NCBI RefSeq assembly: GCF_041504345.1
Contig: NZ_CP167894.1
Coordinates: forward strand, 248,001-312,000
Source: Vibrio sp. BS-M-Sm-2
Lineage (GTDB): Bacteria; Pseudomonadota; Gammaproteobacteria; Enterobacterales; Vibrionaceae
DNA: 64,000 nt
Direction of reading: 5' to 3'
Shown: positions 1 through 8,861 of the stretch, one piece after another
How positions within the stretch are numbered: position 1 is the first letter of the stretch
Layout of the letters: each line of letters opens with the position of its first letter
Translations under genes and position numbers: made by a program
Notes under the pieces: model-generated
Database searches by the model: none
The model's input: only the letters and a program-made list of their open reading frames with translations
What the model was told of the DNA's origin: nothing

Positions 1-809
1 TCTTTGTTTTTCGTTAATACTGCTTGCGCTCGGTTTGGATCTTGATTAACGATTTCATTACCAAATACGCCACTGATGCGCCTTGCCCAAGTCTCACCTG
101 GCAGTTCAAACACACGTGCGACTTCACTTTCATAAACAGGAACAAGGTTTGATAGCTGCTGGCGATCACTTTGATAGGCAGTTCGTAGTCGATAAAACAC
201 AGAGTTTTTATCATCCAAAAGATCAAACGGATTTGGGTATTGATAAAGAATGTTGTAAAGCTCAGCTGGCGTGAAATGCAAATCACTGAGTGACGAACCG
301 TAACCGTTGTAGTTCACCAAGGTACCTAGCTCTTCTAAAAACTCTGTTTGCGATTGATCGAATCCATTTTCATCCGCTAGCCGTGTGGCCACAGTTTTTA
401 GATTATCACCAAAGGCAGCCGCGATTGCCCAAGCCACATGCGTACCATTCAGCTTCTGGTTGATCAGCAAGCTCGTGCAGCTCTCTGGCGCGGTATCAAT
501 CAGAGTATCCAAATAGCTAGAGTCAGGTACCTCACCAGTTCGATGATGATCGCAATAAAATACATTAATGTTGGCGTCTAGCAGTGAGTGCAATGCAGAT
601 AAGTTTTTCTCCATCGACACATCTAAAACGGTAACGGATGAAACGTCACCTTGTTTGCCCGGCTCCGTAATTTGAGTAACAACTTGAGAGACCAACTTAA
701 TATCACGCTTTACACCAGTAATGAGCACGCTCTCTCTCGGCTCACTTAATCGCAGTTGTAACAACGCGATTATGCCATCTGCATCTCCATTAAATACGTC
801 GTAGTGCAT
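1..809 (-). CDS. DHH-family phosphoesterase (C-terminus cut by window edge)
   Basis: The reading frame opens at an ATG at 809 behind an AGGAA-type ribosome site and stays open to the left edge, so only about the first 269 residues are visible. The N-terminus carries NGDADG (residues 7-12), then LDVS around residue 63 and a CDHHRTG block near residue 86. These are the ordered Asp/His motifs of the DHH phosphoesterase superfamily (RecJ, nanoRNase and exopolyphosphatase relatives), which bind two metal ions and hydrolyse phosphodiester or phosphoanhydride bonds. The substrate cannot be read from the motifs, and the C-terminal DHHA1-type domain would lie outside the window. No signal peptide is seen, so it is expected to be cytoplasmic. 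Family membership is secure; the specific role is unknown. Confidence 0.8.
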   Translation of the reverse strand, partial: MHYDVFNGDADGIIALLQLRLSEPRESVLITGVKRDIKLVSQVVTQITEPGKQGDVSSVTVLDVSMEKNLSALHSLLDANINVFYCDHHRTGEVPDSSYLDTLIDTAPESCTSLLINQKLNGTHVAWAIAAAFGDNLKTVATRLADENGFDQSQTEFLEELGTLVNYNGYGSSLSDLHFTPAELYNILYQYPNPFDLLDDKNSVFYRLRTAYQSDRQQLSNLVPVYESEVARVFELPGETWARRISGVFGNEIVNQDPNRAQAVLTKNK

Positions 810-977
810 GTTGTTCCTCTTCCTATAGATTTAACCGATTGTCAGAAACGGGCCAATTCGTTCGTTTATTCGATAGTCTGTCATTATTTTAGTTATATTT
901 CACAGATACTTAAGTCTATTTTGGAATGCCTTATTCTTATTTCTATCTATTCATGAACTTGCCTATCCATTAGGCAC

Positions 978-1005
978 AAAAAAGGCGCAGATAATCCGCG
1001 CCTTT
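978..1005 (-). terminator. Rho-independent terminator of the chemoreceptor gene
   Basis: Read on the minus strand, AAAGGCGC pairs with GCGCCTTT around an 8-9 base loop and is followed by a run of six U. It lies about 50 bases past the chemoreceptor stop codon and separates it from the DHH gene. Confidence 0.85.
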
Positions 1006-1051
1006 CGCTTGTGTTGTTTGGCTGCACTTCTTTAATGCAACTAGGTTGGTT

Positions 1052-2827
1052 CTAAGATGTCTTAAACTGCGCGACTGCTTTGTCCATGTCACTAGCTTGC
1101 TCTGCGACTTTATCGACTTCTACCAAGCAATGCTGCGCTGACACGTTGTTATCGTTAGAAATGGTATTAAGTTCTGTGATTGAATCACTCACTTGCGTCA
1201 TCACTGCGCCCTGCTCTTCAATTGCAGAAGCAATACGTTCAGAGTTGCCTTGAATGCTTTCCATGTCGCTTAGGATGAGCTGTAGGCTTGCATCAAGTTC
1301 TTCTGAATCTTTTAGTGTTAATTGACCTTGTTGATTGCACTCACCAATTTCTGTCATCGAAGCATTCATTTGGCTCTGAATTGCCGTTACTACACTGGTA
1401 ATTTCAGTCGTTGATTGGTGCGTTCTGCTTGCCAGCGCTCGAACTTCATCGGCAACCACCGCAAAGCCACGACCTTGTTCACCGGCACGTGCTGCTTCAA
1501 TCGCTGCGTTCAATGCCAATAAGTTGGTTTGTTCTGCAATGCCTTGGATGATGTTTACTGCATCGCCGATTTGATCAACATGATGGTTCAATGAGCTGAT
1601 CGAATCTTGGCTGCTTGAAAGGCGTTCAGACAACTGGGTGATGTTGCTGATGGTTTCAACCACCACTTCACGTCCTTTATCGGCATTCACTTTCGCTTGA
1701 TGTACACCTTCCGCTGCAACCGATGTACTTTCAGAGATCTCGCCAATGGTGAGTACCATCTCTTGCACTGAGGTTGTCATGGTTGAGGTATGGTTAGCTT
1801 GCACTTCAAACTGTTTGATTACTGACTCTAGCTCGTCATGCATGTTCGACGTGCTTTGTGTCAGTTGCTGTGACTTAGATTGAGATGCCGCGATCAAGCC
1901 TTCTAGCTGATCAAGCAATTGGTTGAAGTATTGGCCTAAAGTGCCGAGTTCGTCTTTGCCATCAAGGTGCGAACGAATAGACACGTCGTTAGAATCAACG
2001 ATGTTGCGAATCACCGAAAGCAGTGACTCAATCTTGCCGATAATAGAACGGACAATTAACCAACTGAACAGAATGATCGACACGAGTAGCGTGACGCAAA
2101 GGATGTTGTTGATCAGCGATAGTTTGTCCATCTCTTGTTGGGTTTCTTGGTCTAATACAGCGGAAAACTCTTTAAACTGAGTTTCGATAGCGTGTGAACC
2201 AGAGCGGGCTTGCCCAAGCAGACCTTCGTTGTGCTTCAAGCCAATCACTCGCTTTTGTTCAACCACTTGACGAGCAGCATCTATCAAAGCAGCTGAGCTA
2301 CTCATATTCGAAGTTATAGAAAGAACACTCGGGTCAAACTTCCCCTTCTCAATTAAGTCATTAAACAGGTAAAGCTCGATTTTTTGTTCAGCACTGGCTG
2401 TCGCGCTGATGTTATCGAGCAAAACATGAAACTCGCCTAGCAAACCTTTGTCTCGCGCTAACCCATAGACTTCACTCGCTTTTACTAAGTTAACAAAGCT
2501 TGTGTGGTAGGTTTCGATGTCTTCACGTAAGTGTGTGCTGTTGGCTAAACCTAAATCAGTTAACACTGCTCCTAGTTCAGATTCAGACGCTAAGAATTTG
2601 TTGTAGTTTACGTCGAACTTATCGAGGTATTTCATATCGCTACGCAGTAAGAAATCTTTCTCGTTACGGCGAAGGTTGAGCAATCGTACTTCAAGTTCTT
2701 TGGTAATTTGTTTAGCTTCGCTCATTTGAGCGGTGGTGTCTGCAAATTGTGATGTGGTAAATAGCAGTGAAATCATACCGAAGATGGAGAACATCCCCAA
2801 CGAATAGAGCTTTTTCTTTATATTCAT
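1052..2827 (-). CDS. Methyl-accepting chemotaxis protein with HBM-type sensor domain
   Basis: A 591-residue inner-membrane chemoreceptor. There is an N-terminal TM segment (about residues 10-28), then a periplasmic helical region of about 215 residues whose early [15 protein letters not shown] pattern is typical of the helical bimodular (HBM) sensor domain. A second TM follows near residues 245-262, then a HAMP region, and the cytoplasmic signalling domain with the near-invariant hairpin tip [20 protein letters not shown] around residues 437-456. HBM receptors are known to bind small organic acids, but the ligand here is not readable. No che genes are adjacent, as is usual for Vibrio receptors. 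It is monocistronic, with its own terminator just downstream. The C-terminus has no CheR-docking pentapeptide. Confidence 0.93.
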   Translation of the reverse strand: MNIKKKLYSLGMFSIFGMISLLFTTSQFADTTAQMSEAKQITKELEVRLLNLRRNEKDFLLRSDMKYLDKFDVNYNKFLASESELGAVLTDLGLANSTHLREDIETYHTSFVNLVKASEVYGLARDKGLLGEFHVLLDNISATASAEQKIELYLFNDLIEKGKFDPSVLSITSNMSSSAALIDAARQVVEQKRVIGLKHNEGLLGQARSGSHAIETQFKEFSAVLDQETQQEMDKLSLINNILCVTLLVSIILFSWLIVRSIIGKIESLLSVIRNIVDSNDVSIRSHLDGKDELGTLGQYFNQLLDQLEGLIAASQSKSQQLTQSTSNMHDELESVIKQFEVQANHTSTMTTSVQEMVLTIGEISESTSVAAEGVHQAKVNADKGREVVVETISNITQLSERLSSSQDSISSLNHHVDQIGDAVNIIQGIAEQTNLLALNAAIEAARAGEQGRGFAVVADEVRALASRTHQSTTEITSVVTAIQSQMNASMTEIGECNQQGQLTLKDSEELDASLQLILSDMESIQGNSERIASAIEEQGAVMTQVSDSITELNTISNDNNVSAQHCLVEVDKVAEQASDMDKAVAQFKTS

Positions 2828-3298
2828 ATATGCGGCTCGTCTTTACTAAATTAACTATGAGTATCTAAATGAATCGCATCGAAGAATGGATATCTAATTC
2901 GTGCGACCTGGTTATTGTTATGGTTTTTGTATCAGTAATGAGCACTAAACCTAGCGACTGTTTAGTCCACCAGCAGTGACATTCTCAATGGTATTCAAAC
3001 AGAGAATGATCCTTCTCACTAAAGATAAATGCATCAATAACACAAATTGAATACATGTACATTAGTTGAATGATAAAAGTGAGAGACAGCTATTTGACGG
3101 AGCGTGAAGGCCTGAACACCCCGCTATATAAGACTTTGAATTAAAACACTTTGGACTATTATTGACCGAAGGGTTAGAAATGACGTTTTTTTGGCTCATA
3201 AAAGGAGCAAGAGCGAAGAGCAATATTGGAGATTTTGACTTGTTTTTTTAAACTGTGAATCCATCGATTGGTGATTGTACTGTCGAGCGTAAACGGCG
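2828..3298. other. Intergenic region with no gene seen
   Basis: About 470 bases between the chemoreceptor start and the terminator of the MarR gene. I see no plausible reading frame, no tRNA and no recognisable riboswitch core in either orientation. It presumably holds the chemoreceptor promoter. Confidence 0.5.
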
Positions 3299-3300
3299 AG

Positions 3301-3338
3301 AAAAATGGACCGACTTAATTCGAGTCAGGTCCATTTTT
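3301..3338 (-). terminator. Strong hairpin terminator after the dmeF-marR operon
   Basis: AAAAATGGACC pairs with GGTCCATTTTT (3301-3311 with 3328-3338) and an inner GACT/AGTC stem extends it. The A/T-flanked symmetric stem can terminate in either direction; the gene it serves is the MarR regulator ending at 3396. Confidence 0.85.
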
Positions 3339-3395
3339 GGATTTCTTAATCAATCGCTTTGCCGCTAATAAGTTAGGGTGCGAACTTAAGGCTGA

Positions 3396-3818
3396 CTAAA
3401 ACGCTTTCACCATCTTGGTTAAGCACTTAAATAACACCGCTTTCTCGTCTTCTTCGATGTCTTGCGTCAGCTCATCAACCAAATTCAAATGGAGTCGATT
3501 ATGGTGAACGTGGATCTTATGACCTTCATCAGTTAATGCCACCACAATCGCACGACGATCCGTTGGGTGTTCATGGCGTTCAATCAATTCTGCTTTAACC
3601 AACTTTTCGATTTGAACGGTAAGTGTACCCGTGGTGATACCCAACTTTTCAGCGAGCTCTTTCATTCTTAACGCGCCATGCATACCAAGTACTTCAATGG
3701 TGTGTACTTGAGCCAGGGAGTAACCCGTCTCTTTGACAACAGACTGCTCCCACGAAGACATTTTATCGTAGAACTCAGTCAGTATTTGGTTAAGCTGTTC
3801 TATATTTCGCATGGTCAT
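3396..3818 (-). CDS. MarR-family transcriptional regulator, coupled to dmeF
   Basis: About 140 residues from the ATG at 3818 (a second ATG lies at 3812); the open frame reaches further upstream, but those residues overlap the end of dmeF and look non-native. The winged-helix core is clear: a recognition-helix region around LAEKLGITTGTLTVQIEKL, and a wing with ERHEHPTDRRAIVVALTDEG, including the DRR signature of MarR proteins. MarR dimers bind palindromic operators and release them on ligand or metal binding. The start lies inside the last codons of the upstream metal-efflux gene, so translation is probably coupled. The obvious target is its own operon, whose upstream region holds repeated TTTGAT/ATCAAA palindromes. 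The inducer is unknown; a divalent metal is an inference from context. Confidence 0.88.
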   Translation of the reverse strand: MTMRNIEQLNQILTEFYDKMSSWEQSVVKETGYSLAQVHTIEVLGMHGALRMKELAEKLGITTGTLTVQIEKLVKAELIERHEHPTDRRAIVVALTDEGHKIHVHHNRLHLNLVDELTQDIEEDEKAVLFKCLTKMVKAF

Positions 3819-4785
3819 TTGAATGTACTTCAAGAGTAAGATGATTAATCTTACCAAACTTGGCGAGCATTTGTTTATATTCAGAGACGGTTTTATCACT
3901 GTTTGATTCAAGAGTAATCGCCGCTGAGTAGTGATGCCCACTCACCTTCCACATATGTAAGTCGGTTACGGCTGCATAAGGAGCTAAAGCTTCAGTTATG
4001 CCGTTACGGTACTCATCGTCAATATTCTGATCGAGTAAGATTGGACTTGTCTGTTTCATGAGGTTCATTGTCCATTTGGCAATCACAGCCGCACCAACCA
4101 TACCCATTGCGGCATCCAACCAGTTCCAACCGTAAAACTTACCAAATAGCAGAGCAACAATCGCCAACAGAGAAGTCAATGTATCGGCCAAGACGTGCAT
4201 GTAGGCCGCACGCAAGTTGTGATCGTGATGGTGCCCTTTGTGCTCAGTGTGTTCTTGATGCCCATCATGTTGATGATTGTGGTTGTGTCCCTTATGTTCA
4301 GAATGAGAGTGTTCGTGTCCATGATCATGTCCGTGGTCATGATGATGATCCCCTAGCAAAAACATACTCACCACATTCACGGTTAAACCAATACACGCAA
4401 CAATAATCGCTTCATTAAACTGAATAGCCTGTGGGTTGAACAAGCGATGTACTGACTCCACCAGCATCAACAACGCCACAATACCCAATGCAATCGCGCT
4501 GGTGTACCCGCCTAATACGCTGACTTTGCCCGTACCGAAAGAGAAACGTTCACTGTCAGCATGCTTCTTCGCATAACGGTAGGCGAACAAGGTGATACCA
4601 AACGCTGCAGCATGCGTTCCCATGTGCCAACCATCAGCAAGTAACGCCATAGAACCGTAAATAGTACCTGCAATAATCTCGACAACCATGGTGATGACGG
4701 TTAACAAGAGAACGTAGAAAGTGCGTTTTTCACCTTGTTGATTGTGTGAAGAGAAGTTGTGTTGATGACGTGTTGGAAAACTCAA
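3790..4785 (-). CDS. dmeF: Cation diffusion facilitator, DmeF-type Co/Ni (Zn) efflux transporter
   Basis: A 331-residue inner-membrane metal/proton antiporter of the CDF family. HNFSSHNQQGEKRT at the N-terminus, the TM2 metal site with LLADGWHMGTHAAA, and the block RFSFGTGKVSVLGG match the DmeF subgroup. A cytoplasmic His-rich loop (about residues 146-190, many HDHGH-type repeats) precedes the second half, with HVLADTLTSLLAI and a C-terminal cytoplasmic domain. The start is a TTG at 4785, supported by AAGGA seven bases upstream; no in-frame ATG is as well placed. DmeF genes are often paired with a CsoR/RcnR-type DmeR regulator, but here the partner is a MarR gene overlapping the 3' end. Exact metal preference is inferred. 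Confidence 0.9.
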   Translation of the reverse strand: MSFPTRHQHNFSSHNQQGEKRTFYVLLLTVITMVVEIIAGTIYGSMALLADGWHMGTHAAAFGITLFAYRYAKKHADSERFSFGTGKVSVLGGYTSAIALGIVALLMLVESVHRLFNPQAIQFNEAIIVACIGLTVNVVSMFLLGDHHHDHGHDHGHEHSHSEHKGHNHNHQHDGHQEHTEHKGHHHDHNLRAAYMHVLADTLTSLLAIVALLFGKFYGWNWLDAAMGMVGAAVIAKWTMNLMKQTSPILLDQNIDDEYRNGITEALAPYAAVTDLHMWKVSGHHYSAAITLESNSDKTVSEYKQMLAKFGKINHLTLEVHSNDHAKYRTA

Positions 4786-4839
4786 AATGGCGTCCTTAGA
4801 TTGTGTTAGTAGTTAGACGATCTTTCTTATTAAGATAAC

Positions 4840-4901
4840 TTTGATTAACAAGTAATTTGATCATCAAAGTAATTCATTGAAATTTAGTTTGATTATCAAA
4901 C
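4840..4901. promoter_or_regulatory. Operator array upstream of dmeF-marR
   Basis: Two near-perfect palindromes, TTTGATCATCAAA (4856-4868) and GTTTGATTATCAAAC (4887-4901), have centres about 32 bp (three helical turns) apart. A degenerate third copy, TTTGATTAACAAG, lies at 4840-4852. The array sits 50-120 bases before the dmeF start, where a repressor would act. The likely binder is the MarR protein of the same operon; this is inference from position. Confidence 0.7.
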
Positions 4902-5128
4902 CTTGTCAACGACGAATTTGGTTTTCGAAATGGAACGAAAATGATTAATGCGCACTTAATCAAAAAATAACTCTGGGTCAGGTCTCTGATTTTGAGTAAA
5001 ACACTAGGCCTGATCACGGCTCCACTTTTCTTTTAAGTAACCAGAATTCATACGCAGTAGTCCTCCGAGTTAATGCAAAATTGGTATTTTCTTTTTAAAC
5101 AAATAGAAACTAAAGAAAGGACATTACC

Positions 5129-6676
5129 TTGACTAAATTAACCAAAACCGTGTTAGCAATGAGCGCACTCAGCGTTGCACAAGGCGTCGCTGCTGCAGAC
5201 CAACCGAACATTCTTGCTATCTGGGCAGATGATCTTGGTTATTACAACACGAGCGCATACAACCGTGGAATGATGGGCTACGAAACGCCTAACATCGATC
5301 GTATTGCTAATGAGGGTGCTATCTTTACGGATATGTATGCACAACAATCTTGTACGGCTGGTCGTTCTGCGTTCGTTACCGGTCAACACCCATTCCGTAC
5401 TGGGCTACTTACTATCGGTATGCCTGGTTCTGCGCACGGTATTCCTGACTGGGCTCCTACCATTGGTGACGCTCTAAAAGAAGAAGGTTACGCGACGGCA
5501 CAATTCGGTAAAAACCACTTAGGCGATCAAGACAAACACCTTCCTACCAACCATGGTTTTGATGAGTTTTTTGGTAACCTTTACCACTTAAACGCGGAAG
5601 AAGAGCCAGAAACCTACTTTTACCCCAAAGACCCAGATTTCAGAAAAAACTACGGGCCTCGTGGCGTTATCAAAGCAACCTCTGATGGCAAAATTGAAGA
5701 TACAGGTCCACTGACTCGTGCTCGTATGGAAAACATCGATGAGGACTTTACCGAAGCGGCCATCACGTTCATGGAGAAATCTGTAAAAGAAGAGAAGCCT
5801 TTCTTTATCTGGTACAACTCTACTCGCATGCACGTTTGGACTCGTCTGAACGAACATTACAGCGGCATTTCTGGTCAAGGCATCTACGCTGATGGTATGG
5901 TTCAACTAGACGACAATGTCGGCGCATTGCTTGATACTCTTGAACGCTTAGAAGTTGCTGACAACACTATTGTTATCCTTTCTACCGATAATGGAGCAGA
6001 GAAGTTTACATGGCCTGACGGCGGTACTTCTCCTTTCCACGGTGAAAAAGGAACAACTTACGAAGGTGGTATGCGTGTTCCACAAATCGTTAAATGGCCA
6101 GGTGTGATCAAACCTGGTTCTGCGGTTAACGCGCTAATGTCTCAAGAGGACTGGTTACCTACACTGGCTGCAGCAGCAGGTAACGACTCTATCGTTGACG
6201 ACCTTAAAGAAGGTGTTTCACTCAACAATAAAGATTGGCGAGTTCACTTAGATGGCTCGAACTTCATGCCATACTTTGAAGGTAAAACTGAAAAATCACC
6301 TCGTGAAACTATCTTCTACTTCTCTGGAAACGGTGACTTCAACGCGCTTCGTTGGAACGACTGGAAAGCAAGCTTTGCGATGATGGAAGGCACCATGCAG
6401 TCAGCTATTCGTGAAGTTCCGGCTTGGGCTTCAATTACGAACCTACGTATGGACCCGTTTGAAACAGCGGCTAAAGAGTCAGGTATGTACACTCGTTGGA
6501 TGGTAGACAATATGTGGTTATTCGTACCAATGTCTCAAGAAGTGATTAAGTTCATGGGGTCTCTAAACGATTACCCAATGCAACAAGGCCAAGGCTTCAG
6601 CGCGGCAAACATCAATTACAACACGCTGAAAATGCAAAAGCTAATTCAGCAGATGCAAGCACAAAACGCGCAATAG
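5129..6676 (+). CDS. Secreted sulfatase (arylsulfatase, family S1)
   Basis: A 515-residue formylglycine-type sulfatase that hydrolyses sulfate esters, probably in the periplasm. The start is a TTG at 5129 with AAAGG eight bases upstream; starting there gives a full signal peptide (KLTK, hydrophobic core, cleavage near AAA-DQP). The metal-binding start WADDLGYYN follows, then the active-site motif C-T-A-G-R near residue 75, whose Cys is converted to formylglycine, then GKNHLGDQ and STDNGAE with further metal and substrate ligands. Cys-type sulfatases need a maturase (FGE or anSME), and none is in the window. Marine Vibrio use such enzymes on algal or host sulfated glycans; the actual substrate is unknown. 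It stands alone and ends at a terminator shared with the convergent LysR gene. Confidence 0.9.
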   Translation: MTKLTKTVLAMSALSVAQGVAAADQPNILAIWADDLGYYNTSAYNRGMMGYETPNIDRIANEGAIFTDMYAQQSCTAGRSAFVTGQHPFRTGLLTIGMPGSAHGIPDWAPTIGDALKEEGYATAQFGKNHLGDQDKHLPTNHGFDEFFGNLYHLNAEEEPETYFYPKDPDFRKNYGPRGVIKATSDGKIEDTGPLTRARMENIDEDFTEAAITFMEKSVKEEKPFFIWYNSTRMHVWTRLNEHYSGISGQGIYADGMVQLDDNVGALLDTLERLEVADNTIVILSTDNGAEKFTWPDGGTSPFHGEKGTTYEGGMRVPQIVKWPGVIKPGSAVNALMSQEDWLPTLAAAAGNDSIVDDLKEGVSLNNKDWRVHLDGSNFMPYFEGKTEKSPRETIFYFSGNGDFNALRWNDWKASFAMMEGTMQSAIREVPAWASITNLRMDPFETAAKESGMYTRWMVDNMWLFVPMSQEVIKFMGSLNDYPMQQGQGFSAANINYNTLKMQKLIQQMQAQNAQ

Positions 6677-6722
6677 CGAAGCAATGGCTAAATAGTCAAG
6701 CTGCCGCGACTAAAGATAACGA

Positions 6723-7637
6723 CTAGTTAAAGCCCCACTGGGGCTTTTTTTGTGAGGCATCAATAATCTTTTTTCTAAACCATGAATGGGCCATATCTGC
6801 ATTGCGACTCTTGTGCCACACCAGATACTCAGTCCCAAGGTCTGATTCAAATGGTAACGGTGATAACTTAAAATCATCCATCAGACCAAACCTTTCAATT
6901 ATCGATTCCTGACTAATACAAAGCCAATCCGTCCCTCTGACCATATCAAGCATTTCAAAAGGTCCGGGCGCCTTTCGCGCAACTTTTCTATTCTTCGCAT
7001 ATTTGCTGGTTTTGGTTAATGGTGACTCTTTGGTATCCCACATACTATGAAGAACATGCTTCTCTGCAAGGTATTCTTCCAATGTAATCTCGTCCCCTAA
7101 TCTAGGATGGTTTTTATCATAAGCCACCACCATGCCTTCATTCGAGAGCTGAATACACTCCATTGCGGGGTCATTTATCGGTGTATGAACTATGCACAAA
7201 TCATAGCGGTGTTGGCGCAGATCAAGAATGATGTCTGCGGTGTAGTAAGGATCAACATGTAGACCGATGTCTGGCGTTTCTGCGTAAAGAATATCCGATA
7301 CACGCTTCATCAATGAATAAGTCGCACCACTAATACAAGCGACATTAAACGACCGTTCAATTTTTGTTGGGTCAAACTTTCGTTTACTTGGGAATGTAGA
7401 TTCAAAGGCATCGTATGCCTGCTTTATTTGTGGATATATGTCATAACAAAAACTGCTCGGCCTATAACCCTCCTTAGTTTTAACGAACAACGGATCATCA
7501 TAGGTTTCTTTTAATCGGTTGAGTGCCTTACTAATCGCGGGCTGAGTAACGCCAAAACGTTTCGCGGTATTCGAGATAGACAGCTCTTCCATCATCACAA
7601 CAAAATACGGGATCAGACTAAAATCAGTGTTTTTCAT
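6723..7637 (-). CDS. LysR-family transcriptional regulator (LeuO/NodD-like group)
   Basis: A 304-residue LysR-type regulator. The N-terminal helix-turn-helix is clear (SISNTAKRFGVTQPAISKAL, about residues 20-39), followed by the linker helix and a two-lobed effector-binding region. The opening DFSLIPYFVVMMEE and the DPLFVKTKEGYRPS wing resemble the LeuO/NodD/SyrM-like branch. It is convergent with the sulfatase gene, so it may or may not control it. No co-inducer can be deduced. The stop codon lies just beyond the sulfatase terminator hairpin, making the two genes overlap in their 3' signals. Confidence 0.88.
   Translation of the reverse strand: MKNTDFSLIPYFVVMMEELSISNTAKRFGVTQPAISKALNRLKETYDDPLFVKTKEGYRPSSFCYDIYPQIKQAYDAFESTFPSKRKFDPTKIERSFNVACISGATYSLMKRVSDILYAETPDIGLHVDPYYTADIILDLRQHRYDLCIVHTPINDPAMECIQLSNEGMVVAYDKNHPRLGDEITLEEYLAEKHVLHSMWDTKESPLTKTSKYAKNRKVARKAPGPFEMLDMVRGTDWLCISQESIIERFGLMDDFKLSPLPFESDLGTEYLVWHKSRNADMAHSWFRKKIIDASQKKPQWGFN
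6729..6751 (+). terminator. Terminator of the sulfatase gene, inside the LysR 3' end
   Basis: AAGCCCC/GGGGCTT with a 3-base loop, followed by T7 on the plus strand. It lies within the last ten codons of the convergent LysR gene (stop at 6723), so the LysR C-terminus KKPQWGFN is encoded by the hairpin. Confidence 0.9.
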
Positions 7638-7830
7638 GTTCTATTTACCAAACTAGCGTACTAAAGTAACGTTCATATCATTGAATTATACCGAATCAAC
7701 CAAGCACTTCATTAACGCGCCTTTTATTTTGGGAAGTCACCTACGAATTAGCATGCTAGAAAACTATGATTAACAGTACACAAAAGCGCACACTTGGCAG
7801 ACTCAGGTAAATCAAAGTCAGTGATGGCGT

Positions 7831-8739
7831 TTATTTGTTTTGCAACAGAGTAATCTCATCATTCACCCAGCCTAACAACTGCTTGGTCGCTTTCGACAAC
7901 ACTTGGTTCTGCCTAACAATATAACCGAGGCTGGTGCTCGAGAAGTTGATCAATGGTGTCACTTTTGAATTCAGGTGAGGCTTAGTTGATACCGCAAATT
8001 CGGGGACAATAGCCACACCAAAACCCGCTTCTGCCCAGTCGATTTGAGCGTCAACACTCCCTACTTCCATCACCCTGTGATTGGGTAGATTCAGGCTAGG
8101 TAAACCTTCATCAATAAAGTCGCGGGTTCTCGTATCATGACCCAGTAGGATCAAGGTTAGTTCGGGATCAGCTTCGGCTTCTTTAACCTCATTTTCTGTC
8201 GAGCAATCAGAGCCTTGCCTATCCAAACCATCACCAAGTGCACACCAAGAAAGCTCTTGCAGCTTAGTGAAATAGAGTGACTCGTTGTGCTGTTCTTTGG
8301 CGATAACAAAACCAATATCCGCTTGAGCATTTTTAACTAAACTCGATGCCTGAGATGAGGTGGTATTCAATAGCGTAAGATCAATACCGGGATACTGCGC
8401 TTTGAACTTCTGGAACGGACGAATCAACAAGAATCGAGAAATGATGTCACTCACAGCAATGGTTAACGTCCCTATTTTAAGGTCGTTGATGGCATTGAGA
8501 TCGGCCTGACAAATCTGCAGTTCGAGTAGCGTTCTTTGGCTTGTTTCCAATAGCCGCTCACCCGCTTGAGTCAATTGAAATGGGCTTCTCTCTATCAACT
8601 TTATACGTGTTTGTTGCTCTAATTGTTTCAGGTGCAAACTCACATTGGGCTGTGTCATATGAAGCGCATTGGCCGCTTTCCCAAAATGCTTGTATTCCGC
8701 TAGCGTCACAAACGTCTTCAACAAATTTATATCAAGCAT
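7831..8739 (-). CDS. LysR-family transcriptional regulator divergent from purA-like gene
   Basis: About 302 residues. The ATG at 8739 is preferred over the one at 8742 because GGAGAG lies five bases upstream of it. The N-terminal HTH (KHFGKAANALHMTQPNVSLHLKQL) and LIERSPFQLTQAGERLL wing are standard LysR features, followed by a substrate-binding-like domain starting at about residue 90. It is divergently transcribed from the adenylosuccinate synthetase gene with 122 bases between starts, the classic layout for a LysR protein controlling its neighbour. A link to purine supply is therefore likely but unproven. Confidence 0.88.
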   Translation of the reverse strand: MLDINLLKTFVTLAEYKHFGKAANALHMTQPNVSLHLKQLEQQTRIKLIERSPFQLTQAGERLLETSQRTLLELQICQADLNAINDLKIGTLTIAVSDIISRFLLIRPFQKFKAQYPGIDLTLLNTTSSQASSLVKNAQADIGFVIAKEQHNESLYFTKLQELSWCALGDGLDRQGSDCSTENEVKEAEADPELTLILLGHDTRTRDFIDEGLPSLNLPNHRVMEVGSVDAQIDWAEAGFGVAIVPEFAVSTKPHLNSKVTPLINFSSTSLGYIVRQNQVLSKATKQLLGWVNDEITLLQNK

Positions 8740-8742
8740 CAT

Positions 8743-8861
8743 ATCTCTCCTGTGCTCCCCATATGATATATGAAATTCTTATCAAGATAATAAAGATAAT
8801 TAATTTCTCTTATTACTTTTGCAGGACTAACATGATTTCTCAATCAGTCAGGAGAAAAATT
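8743..8861. promoter_or_regulatory. Divergent promoter region, LysR / purA-like
   Basis: A short AT-rich spacer holding ATATGATATATG and two ATCAAGATAAT-like half-sites, consistent with LysR-type T-N11-A boxes and overlapping promoters. AGGAG at 8850-8854 sets the start of the plus-strand gene. Confidence 0.45.

Noticed and set aside
2828..3298. Possible cyclic-di-GMP riboswitch before the chemoreceptor gene.
   Set aside because: I looked for the conserved GEMM core on the minus strand and did not find it.
4201..4340. Repetitive CATG/GTG-rich stretch that could be taken as a microsatellite.
   Set aside because: It is the His-rich loop of DmeF, explained by protein function.
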